Positions 8,584-15,180 of a DNA stretch of 64,000 bases are shown piece after piece (position 1 is the stretch's first letter; each line of letters begins with the position of its first letter). The stretch spans positions 1 through 64,000 of the forward strand of contig JAKZTE010000010.1 in the NCBI GenBank assembly GCA_047517285.1. Direction: 5' to 3'. The position numbers and the translations under genes were made by a program. Below the pieces are notes generated by a model. The model saw only the letters and a list, made by a program, of their open reading frames with translations, was not told the origin of the DNA and ran no database searches. Source of the stretch: UBA57 sp963577725. Lineage in GTDB: Archaea; Thermoproteota; Nitrososphaeria; Nitrososphaerales; UBA57.

Positions 8584-9072
8584 CTATTCAATAACAATAA
8601 TTTTTCCTGTCATGAACGGATGCGGCTCACAATAATATTCAAATTCACCAATTTCATCAAATTTATAGGAAAATCCACCATTGAACGATAGTTCTTTAGA
8701 TTTGAATACATGATCCCCTCTTTTATCTGCAGGACCTTCAACTATGTTGTGCCAACCTACGGCTCCTCCACTTCCACCTATCGATCTATCAACTTGTTTC
8801 CATGATACAGTTGTACCTTTTTTTATTGTTATTTCAGACGGAGTAAATTTTAAATTTGCTATTGTAACCTCTATTCTTCCGGATAATATTCCATTCTCTT
8901 CGACAACAACTTCTTCTACTTCAGGTTCCTCTACGACTACTTCAGGTTCCTCTACGACTACTTTGGATTCGATTACGGTTAATTCGTTATTATCTCCCGG
9001 TAAAATAAATATAATTGCTCCAATTCCAATAGCTGCAATAACAATTAATGCAATAATCTTCGAATCCATCAT
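8584..9072 (-). CDS. membrane-anchored plastocyanin-like blue copper protein
   Basis: A 162-residue cupredoxin expected to carry electrons on the outer face of the membrane. An N-terminal membrane helix (ALIVIAAIGIGAIIFIL) is followed by an acidic Val/Glu/Pro spacer (about 38-59). The cupredoxin domain has type-1 copper ligands His108 (GWHN), Cys148 (YYCEPH), His151 and Met154. All four ligands are present, so it should bind copper. The DNA for the spacer contains a 21-bp tandem repeat. It lies just upstream of, and divergent from, the ATP synthase A-B-D-K operon. Such proteins are abundant in Nitrososphaerota; its electron donor and acceptor are not known from this window. Confidence 0.88.
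   Translation of the reverse strand: MMDSKIIALIVIAAIGIGAIIFILPGDNNELTVIESKVVVEEPEVVVEEPEVEEVVVEENGILSGRIEVTIANLKFTPSEITIKKGTTVSWKQVDRSIGGSGGAVGWHNIVEGPADKRGDHVFKSKELSFNGGFSYKFDEIGEFEYYCEPHPFMTGKIIVIE
8920..8961. repeat. 21-bp tandem repeat coding the acidic linker of the cupredoxin
   Basis: Two identical head-to-tail copies (8920-8940 and 8941-8961) begin TTCAGGTTCC and encode the VVVEEPE linker repeat on the minus strand. Being a multiple of three, changes in copy number would lengthen or shorten the tether between membrane helix and copper domain without a frameshift. Confidence 0.85.
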
Positions 9073-9205
9073 GATACATTAAATACGTAATCAATTTAAG
9101 AATTACTAAACGTCATTCTCTGAATCTCACTATTATATTTAATATATTTCTGAAAATCGAATTGTTTTTAAACTCTAAATCATGAAAAAACATAGTTGAT
9201 TGTTG

Positions 9206-10996
9206 ATGCAAGCCAAAGGTAAAATTATTTGGATTAGTGGCCCTGCAGTTAAGGCTGACGGAATGTCCAGCGCACAAATGTATGAAACTGTAGAGGTTGG
9301 TAAAGATAAAATTGTTGGAGAGATTATTAGGCTTACTGGAGATACTGCGTTTATACAAGTATACGAATCTACAAGTGGCCTAACTCCTGGCGAACCAGTT
9401 GTAGGTACTGGTACTCCATTATCTGTAACTCTGGGACCTGGAATGATGGGTACTATTTATGACGGTTTACAAAGGCCATTGGACAAGATTGCCGCAAAAG
9501 CAGGTACATTCATTACTCGTGGTATACATGTTGCACCACTTCCTAACAAAAAATGGAATTTTATTCCCGAAGTAAAAGTTGGAGATACTGTGCACGCCGG
9601 TAGTATTCTGGGTACAGTTAAAGAAACTGCTTTAATTGACCATAAAATCCTTGTTCCACCTACCGAACCTTCAGGTAAAATTACTGAAATTGTAAAAGAA
9701 GGAAGCTATGATAAAGATCATGTTATTGCAATAGTTGAACGTAAAGGAAATAAATCTGAATTAAATATGTATCATACTTGGCCTGTCAGACAAGCCCGAC
9801 CATTTACACAAAGATACGATTCAAATATACCTCTTATAACTGGACAACGTGTCCTCGATACATTCTTCCCAATTACTAAAGGCGGTACTGCTGCAATCCC
9901 AGGTGGTTTTGGAACAGGAAAAACCGTTACATTACATCAAATAGCTTCTTGGTCTGACGCTAGTGTAGTTTTCCATATTGGTTGTGGAGAACGCGGAAAT
10001 GAAATGACTGAAGTTTTGATTAAATTCCCTGAATTGAAAGATCCAAAAACTGGAAAATCATTAATGGAACGAACTGTTTTAGTTGCTAATACAAGTAATA
10101 TGCCTGTAGCCGCTCGTGAAGCCAGTATATACACTGGAATTACCATGGCTGAATACTATCGAGATATGGGTTATGATACTGTATTGGTTGCAGATTCTAC
10201 AAGCCGATGGGCCGAAGCCTTACGTGAACTTAGTGGCAGGTTGGAAGAAATGCCTGCAGAAGAAGGCTATCCATCTTATCTTGCATCCAGACTTGCAGAA
10301 TTCTATGAACGTGCTGGTCGAGTTAAGTGCCTTGGTTCGCCTGACCGTAATGGCTCTGTTACCGTTATTGGCGCTGTATCTCCTCCTGGAGGAGACTTTA
10401 CCGAACCAGTTTCTACTCATACTATGAGATGCATCAAAACATTCTGGGCTCTTGATACTAAACTTGCTTATTCTAGACACTATCCTTCAATTAATTGGAT
10501 GACTAGTTATTCAGGTTATACAGAAGATATTGACAAATGGTGGGTTGACAATGTCGACGCAGATCGCCCTAGGCTGAGATTAGAAACCTATACAATCTTA
10601 CAACGTGAAGACGTCCTTAAAGAAATTGTTCGTCTATTAGGTCCTGAAGCACTACCTGACGAAGAAAAATTAATTCTTGACGTAGCTCGTATGATTAAAG
10701 AAGGATTCTTACAACAAATGGCTTTTGATAAAGTCGATAGATATTGCAGTCCTGAAAAACAAGTTAAAATGATGAGATTGTACACTGATTTCTATAACGA
10801 GTCTCAGAAAGCTCTAAAGAACGGAATCACTCTGGAAACAATTCGCAGTCTTCCTGTTGTATCAAAAATTATTCGTTCTAAATACGAAATTCCAGATGTA
10901 GAACTCAGTAAAATGGACGTATTATCAAAGACTATGTTTACATCATTCAATGAATTATCAAATAAGGAGGTAGCAGCTGTTGTCGACACAAAATAG
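9206..10996 (+). CDS. atpA: A-type ATP synthase catalytic subunit A
   Basis: Catalytic nucleotide-binding subunit of the A1 head. The Walker A motif is GGFGTGKT (about residues 233-240); DSTSRWAEALREL and SPPGGDFTEPV are the usual catalytic-interface segments. The archaeal non-homologous insertion (about 110-185) is present. Length (596) is normal, so there is no intein. ATG 9206 is used: TTTTTAAAC at 9163-9171 lies where a TATA box for a near-leaderless mRNA should be, and no Shine-Dalgarno is visible. Two in-frame TTG codons just upstream (9200, 9203) are possible alternatives. First gene of A-B-D-small ORF-K; its 3' end overlaps atpB by 17 bases. Confidence 0.97.
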   Translation: MQAKGKIIWISGPAVKADGMSSAQMYETVEVGKDKIVGEIIRLTGDTAFIQVYESTSGLTPGEPVVGTGTPLSVTLGPGMMGTIYDGLQRPLDKIAAKAGTFITRGIHVAPLPNKKWNFIPEVKVGDTVHAGSILGTVKETALIDHKILVPPTEPSGKITEIVKEGSYDKDHVIAIVERKGNKSELNMYHTWPVRQARPFTQRYDSNIPLITGQRVLDTFFPITKGGTAAIPGGFGTGKTVTLHQIASWSDASVVFHIGCGERGNEMTEVLIKFPELKDPKTGKSLMERTVLVANTSNMPVAAREASIYTGITMAEYYRDMGYDTVLVADSTSRWAEALRELSGRLEEMPAEEGYPSYLASRLAEFYERAGRVKCLGSPDRNGSVTVIGAVSPPGGDFTEPVSTHTMRCIKTFWALDTKLAYSRHYPSINWMTSYSGYTEDIDKWWVDNVDADRPRLRLETYTILQREDVLKEIVRLLGPEALPDEEKLILDVARMIKEGFLQQMAFDKVDRYCSPEKQVKMMRLYTDFYNESQKALKNGITLETIRSLPVVSKIIRSKYEIPDVELSKMDVLSKTMFTSFNELSNKEVAAVVDTK

Positions 10997-12377
10997 ATCT
11001 TCTGGTTTAGAGTATACTAATATTTCTGAAATCAAAGGGCCATTGTTAGTTATCAATGGAGTAACTAATTCTGCATTCGACGAACTAGTTGAAATTACTA
11101 CTCCAGCTGGCGCAAAACGTTTAGGTCGTGTTCTTGAAATTGGCGGAGGTACAGCTGTTGTCCAAGTCTTTGAGGGTACTACTGGTCTGTCTGTTTCTGA
11201 AACAAAAACTCGATTCTTAGGCAAAACAATGGAAATTCCAGTTTCTGATCAATTATTGGGTCGTGTGTTCGACGGTCTCGGAAGACCTATTGACGGCCTT
11301 CCTGATCCTGTAGGAGAGAAATTCCTTGATATAAATGGTGAATCAATAAATCCCGAACGTAGAGACTTTCCAGAAGATTTCATTCAAACTGGAGTTTCAT
11401 CTATTGACGGACTCAATACTCTTGTCAGAGGTCAAAAATTGCCAATCTTCTCCGGTGCAGGACTTCCACATAATCTTTTGGCCGCTCAAATTGCACGTCA
11501 AGCTACTGTTCCAGGTAAGGGCGAAGAATTCGCTGTAGTCTTTGCCGCAATCGGTGTTCAAAATAGTGAAGCTGCATTCTTCCGAAAATCATTAGAAGAA
11601 AGTGGCGCACTAAAAAGAAGTATTTTATATATTAATCTAGCAGACGATCCTGCAATTGAAAGAATCATTACTCCTCGTGTTGCACTTACTGCCGCTGAAT
11701 ATTTGGCATTTGAAAAGGACACTCATGTTCTTGTTATAATTAGTGACATGACAAATTATGCAGAGGCCTTAAGAGAAATTAGCGCTGCTAGAGAAGAGGT
11801 TCCAGGAAGAAAGGGATATCCTGGTTATTTGTATACTGATCTTGCAACAATCTACGAACGTGCTGGAAAGATTAAAGGAAGCAAAGGAAGTCTTACACAA
11901 ATCCCAATTCTTTCTATGCCCTCAGACGATATTACGCACCCAATTCCTGATCTTACTGGTTATATTACTGAAGGTCAAATTGTCTTGGGACGGGATTTGC
12001 ATAGAAAAGAAATCTATCCCCCTGTGAATATTCTTTCTTGTCTAAGTCGTTTGATGAAAGAAGGCGTAGGAGAAGGAAAAACACGTAACGACCATCAAAA
12101 TGTTAGTAGTCAATTATATAGTGCATATTCTCGAGCATTAGAATTAAGGGCTCTTGCTGAAATTGTAGGAAAGGCGGGTCTGGCTCCAAATGATATTAAA
12201 TATTTAGAGTTTGGCGACTTGTTTGAAAGTAAGTTCCTTAAACAAGGCTTTGATGAAAATCGAACACTCGAAGATACATTGGGGATTGCATGGAATTTAT
12301 TCAGTACATTACCTGTTGATGAATTAACTAAAGTCAAACAAGATGAAATTGATTCATATCTGAAGGTAACTAAATAA
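10980..12377 (+). CDS. atpB: A-type ATP synthase subunit B
   Basis: Regulatory, non-catalytic nucleotide-binding subunit of the A1 head, 465 residues. The family segments GRVFDGLGRPIDG, LPIFSGAGLPHN (the degenerate P-loop of B subunits), ISDMTNYAEALREI and RKGYPGYLYTDLA are present. The start is a TTG: AGGAGG at 10965-10970 lies nine bases upstream, inside the 3' end of atpA, and no ATG occurs before conserved sequence. The coupling (17-base overlap with atpA, one-base overlap with atpD) fits co-translation in fixed ratios. Confidence 0.97.
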   Translation: MSTQNRSSGLEYTNISEIKGPLLVINGVTNSAFDELVEITTPAGAKRLGRVLEIGGGTAVVQVFEGTTGLSVSETKTRFLGKTMEIPVSDQLLGRVFDGLGRPIDGLPDPVGEKFLDINGESINPERRDFPEDFIQTGVSSIDGLNTLVRGQKLPIFSGAGLPHNLLAAQIARQATVPGKGEEFAVVFAAIGVQNSEAAFFRKSLEESGALKRSILYINLADDPAIERIITPRVALTAAEYLAFEKDTHVLVIISDMTNYAEALREISAAREEVPGRKGYPGYLYTDLATIYERAGKIKGSKGSLTQIPILSMPSDDITHPIPDLTGYITEGQIVLGRDLHRKEIYPPVNILSCLSRLMKEGVGEGKTRNDHQNVSSQLYSAYSRALELRALAEIVGKAGLAPNDIKYLEFGDLFESKFLKQGFDENRTLEDTLGIAWNLFSTLPVDELTKVKQDEIDSYLKVTK

Positions 12378-13030
12378 TGTCAAGTTCTAACAAACGTCCA
12401 CCACCAACCAAAATTGAACTAATCAAAGTTAAACGAAGCCTCGTTGTTGCAAAGTCTGTATATAAAATCCTCGAAGACAAAAGAGACGTTCTTCTTAAAA
12501 ATATCGACGAAATGATTGACGAAGCAGGAAAAGCAAGAAAAGAAATGTCCGAACCATTGTCTAATGCATATAGGTCATTATTTAATGCATACATGTCAAT
12601 AGGTTCGTCTAAACTTGAATCAATTGCATTAACATCTCCTTCACATATCGATATTGACGTTAATGTTAAAGTCGTTGTAGACGTGCGAATTCCTACTATT
12701 TCAATTAGCGAAAAAGAAATTGGTATAAATTATGGATTTGCCGACTCTGATTCCAAATTAGACGATGCAACTCAAATGATGCGACTTGCACTACCTAGAA
12801 TCTTACGTGCTGCAGAATACGAAAATTCAATTCTCGAGCTTGCTAGATCACTTGAAAAAACTCAAAGATTACTTAACGCATTAGATTATGTAATAATGCC
12901 CGGCTACGATGAATCAATTAAATATATCTCTTCCATATTGGAGGAAAGGGAAAGAGAAGACTTTACAAGATTAAAACATGTTAAAAAAGTACTTGAACGT
13001 AAATTAGCGCTGCTAGAGAAGAAGAGGTGA
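12377..13030 (+). CDS. atpD: A-type ATP synthase subunit D (central stalk)
   Basis: Rotor-stalk subunit that couples the head to the membrane ring together with F. The 217-residue protein shows the long antiparallel helical hairpin: N-terminal PTKIELIKVKRSLVVAK and C-terminal KTQRLLNALDYVIMPGY followed by EREREDFTRLKHVKKVLE, a D-family signature. The ATG shares a base with the atpB stop codon (TAATG). The stop is followed within five bases by a small 41-codon gene that carries its own ribosome-binding site. Confidence 0.95.
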   Translation: MSSSNKRPPPTKIELIKVKRSLVVAKSVYKILEDKRDVLLKNIDEMIDEAGKARKEMSEPLSNAYRSLFNAYMSIGSSKLESIALTSPSHIDIDVNVKVVVDVRIPTISISEKEIGINYGFADSDSKLDDATQMMRLALPRILRAAEYENSILELARSLEKTQRLLNALDYVIMPGYDESIKYISSILEEREREDFTRLKHVKKVLERKLALLEKKR

Positions 13031-13035
13031 AATTT

Positions 13036-13161
13036 ATGGATGATAAAGAATATGTAAAATTAAGTGAAAAAATTAAAAAGCAACACGACTCAGATATTAA
13101 TGACCTAAAAAAAGAAATCATTTCTGCAAAAGCTAAGGCTTATAAAGAATTGGAAAAGTAA
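13036..13161 (+). CDS. 41-residue charged helical protein inside the ATP synthase operon
   Basis: A short gene between atpD and atpK: ATG 13036, stop TAA 13159-13161, 41 residues. The ribosome-binding site AGGTGA (13025-13030) overlaps the atpD stop and ends five bases before the ATG, the same arrangement as atpE. The product (MDDKEYVKLSEKIKKQHDSD, then NDLKKEIISAKAKAYKELEK) is almost entirely charged and heptad-like with no membrane segment. No homologue is recognised. Subunit H/G of the peripheral stalk is the missing coiled-coil partner of E, so a reduced stalk subunit is an attractive but unproven idea. Translation signal and position are strong; function is inferred. Confidence 0.65.
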   Translation: MDDKEYVKLSEKIKKQHDSDINDLKKEIISAKAKAYKELEK

Positions 13162-13180
13162 TTATGAACATAAGGAGTTA

Positions 13181-13495
13181 ATGAAAATAAACTACAAAAT
13201 ATCTTTTATAACGTTGATAATAATTGCAACACTGTTCCTTCAGTTTGTGCCTTTGGCATATGCACAAGAAGAAGGTGACTCATTCGCAGACGGAATGAAA
13301 TACCTCGGTGCAGGAATTGCATTTGCAGGAGCTTCTCTCGCTGCAGGAATGGCAATTGGAAAAGCAGGTTCAGCTAGTTTAGCTGCAGCCGCAGAAAATG
13401 AAAACCTAAAAACATACGGTATGATCATTACTGCACTTGCAGAAGCCGTTGCTATCTACGGAATAGTTGTCGCTCTATTAATATTGGGAAGCTAA
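13181..13495 (+). CDS. atpK: A-type ATP synthase proteolipid subunit K (c ring)
   Basis: Membrane rotor-ring subunit of 104 residues. It has a cleavable-looking signal sequence (ending PLAYA before QEEGD, about residue 28), then a two-helix hairpin. Helix one is Gly/Ala rich (GAGIAFAGASLAAGMAIGK) and helix two carries the ion-binding carboxylate Glu88 in TALAEAVAIYG. AAGGAG (13172-13177) precedes the ATG by three bases. One hairpin with one Glu gives a normal two-helix protomer. A Lys at the end of helix one (IGKAG) is a little unusual. Subunits I and C are not found next to it. Confidence 0.93.
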   Translation: MKINYKISFITLIIIATLFLQFVPLAYAQEEGDSFADGMKYLGAGIAFAGASLAAGMAIGKAGSASLAAAAENENLKTYGMIITALAEAVAIYGIVVALLILGS

Positions 13496-13500
13496 GATAA

Positions 13501-13713
13501 TTAATAATTAATTATTTTTGCTAATTTCATTATTAGTAGAATCGCTATTATCAGTCCTATAACTGGCAGGACGAATGGAATAATTATTGATGCGGGGTTA
13601 TCTATGGCCTCGTGTAAATATATTCCCACTAATGCCCCAGTTAATGATAGTGATGTTACGAGTATTGTCGGAACAATCCTAAACCCTTTTTTTATTATCC
13701 TATTTCTCACCAA
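13501..13713 (-). CDS. small two-helix membrane protein, function unknown
   Basis: A 70-residue protein with a basic N-terminus (VRNRIIKKGFR) and two predicted membrane helices (about 14-33 and 41-64; for example IIIPFVLPVIGLIIAILLIM). I do not recognise a family. It starts with TTG or the adjacent GTG and ends five bases from the atpK stop on the opposite strand, a tail-to-tail spacing typical of this chromosome. Upstream it is followed closely by pyrI on the same strand, so it may be transcribed after pyrI. Short and unrecognised, hence moderate confidence. Confidence 0.55.
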   Translation of the reverse strand: MVRNRIIKKGFRIVPTILVTSLSLTGALVGIYLHEAIDNPASIIIPFVLPVIGLIIAILLIMKLAKIINY

Positions 13714-13729
13714 TGTAAATTTTTGTTTA

Positions 13730-14191
13730 TTACTTTAGTATTTCTTCTGTTAATGAAATTCTAGTACAATATCTGCATTTCAATCTTGGCGGATCATCAT
13801 TAATTATCAATAATTCGGAGATAATTGGCTCGCTTGAATTCGAAATACATGTTGGATTTTTACATTTGAATACTCCTGTAAATTTCTCTGGTAATTCTAC
13901 ATTTCTTTTCTCTGTTATCTCATAATTCTCAATTATGTTGATGGTTGAATGCGGTGTTATCAAAGCTAGTCGATTTGTCTCCTCTACTGCCAGTATCCTG
14001 TTCTCAATTTTTATTATGTCTTTCTTACTATATTGTTTACTTGAAACATTCATTGCCACCGTCACTTGATTTCCATCTATTCCATTGATGTCAAGGGCAG
14101 ATAGCACATTAAACGCTCTTCCTGCTACAATATGATCCAATACTGTGCCGTGTTTTATCCTGTTTATTCTCAAATCATATGTTTCTGTCAT
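13730..14191 (-). CDS. pyrI: aspartate carbamoyltransferase regulatory chain
   Basis: Zinc-bearing regulatory subunit that gives nucleotide feedback control to PyrB in de novo pyrimidine synthesis. The 153-residue protein has the N-terminal allosteric domain (RINRIKHGTVLDHIVAGRAF) and the C-terminal zinc site Cys110, Cys115, Cys139, Cys142 (CKNPTC and CRYC). ATG start, about 26 bases from the TATA element shared with pyrB. It is transcribed divergently from pyrB rather than in the common pyrBI order, so the pair is balanced by one shared promoter region. Confidence 0.96.
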   Translation of the reverse strand: MTETYDLRINRIKHGTVLDHIVAGRAFNVLSALDINGIDGNQVTVAMNVSSKQYSKKDIIKIENRILAVEETNRLALITPHSTINIIENYEITEKRNVELPEKFTGVFKCKNPTCISNSSEPIISELLIINDDPPRLKCRYCTRISLTEEILK

Positions 14192-14216
14192 TTCTTAATT
14201 CATTCTACTTATTGCA

Positions 14217-14232
14217 ACATTTATATTAATGT
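14217..14232. promoter_or_regulatory. shared quasi-palindromic TATA element between pyrI and pyrB
   Basis: ACATTTATATTAATGT differs from its own reverse complement only at one symmetric base pair (two positions of 16). Its centre lies about 33 bases from the pyrI ATG and about 30 from the TTG of pyrB. Each strand therefore reads as a TATA box at the right distance for near-leaderless transcription in both directions. Confidence 0.55.
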
Positions 14233-14253
14233 GTGTATACATTAATCAAAAGA

Positions 14254-15180
14254 TTGAAAAATCCATTTTATAACCGCGATATTGTTTCGATAAAGGATTT
14301 TCAACGTCCTGATTTAGACTATTTGTTTAAAGTCGCTGATAACCTCAAAACAAATTTGCCTAATGATTCGCTACGCGGCAAATCTATTGGACTGATGTTC
14401 TTCGAACCTAGTACACGAACTAGGCTGAGTTTTGAATCTGCTATGAATTCATTAGATGGCACGTCAATCAACTTTGGAGATCCTTCAAGTACCTCTACAC
14501 AAAAAGGGGAAAATCTTAGTGATAGTCTACTTACTATGGACCAATACGTTGATGCTATAATATTACGTCATGCAAGTGAAGGCGTATCGAGATACGCTTC
14601 CGAAATATGCCACAGCCCAATTATTAATGCTGGTAGTGGAAGTGAAGAACATCCTACACAAGCGATGTTGGATGTTTTTACCATAATGAATGAATGCGGT
14701 AAAGTCGACGGATTAAATATTGCTATCTTTGGCGATCTTAAATATGGAAGAACCGTTTATTCACTTTTATACGCTCTTTCTAATTATAGACCAAATATCC
14801 ATCTTGTTTCTCCTAAACCTCTTCAACTTCGGTCAGACCCTCTTCTAGAACTTCAAGACCGATTAAATATAACAACTCATGATAATCTTCAAGATATAAT
14901 TTCTGATCTTGACGTGGTTTATACCACTAGGATTCAAAAAGAACGTTTTCCTGATCTGCAAGAATATGAAAGAGTAAAAGGTTCTTATAAAATTGATATG
15001 GATCTATTAAATCAAGCAAAAGAAAATCTTATTCTACTTCATCCTATGCCCCGTTCTGATGAGATACCTAGTGAAATCGATCACACTGCATTTGCAAAAT
15101 ATTTTAATCAGGTAAGTTATGGGAAATTAATCAGATCTACATTACTTTATCTTATCTTTACAGAAAATTCATCTTTCTAA
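14254..15180 (+). CDS. pyrB: aspartate carbamoyltransferase catalytic chain
   Basis: Catalyses carbamoyl phosphate plus aspartate to N-carbamoylaspartate. The 308-residue product has the carbamoyl-phosphate loop FFEPSTRTRLSFESAMN, the HASEGVSRY region, GDLKYGRTVYSL and HPMPR. TTG 14254 is chosen because it begins the conserved KNPFYNRDIVSIKDF segment and lies about 30 bases after the shared TATA. A GTG at 14233 would add seven residues but sits directly against the TATA element. The stop codon overlaps the nrdJ stop on the other strand by four bases. Confidence 0.95.
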   Translation: MKNPFYNRDIVSIKDFQRPDLDYLFKVADNLKTNLPNDSLRGKSIGLMFFEPSTRTRLSFESAMNSLDGTSINFGDPSSTSTQKGENLSDSLLTMDQYVDAIILRHASEGVSRYASEICHSPIINAGSGSEEHPTQAMLDVFTIMNECGKVDGLNIAIFGDLKYGRTVYSLLYALSNYRPNIHLVSPKPLQLRSDPLLELQDRLNITTHDNLQDIISDLDVVYTTRIQKERFPDLQEYERVKGSYKIDMDLLNQAKENLILLHPMPRSDEIPSEIDHTAFAKYFNQVSYGKLIRSTLLYLIFTENSSF

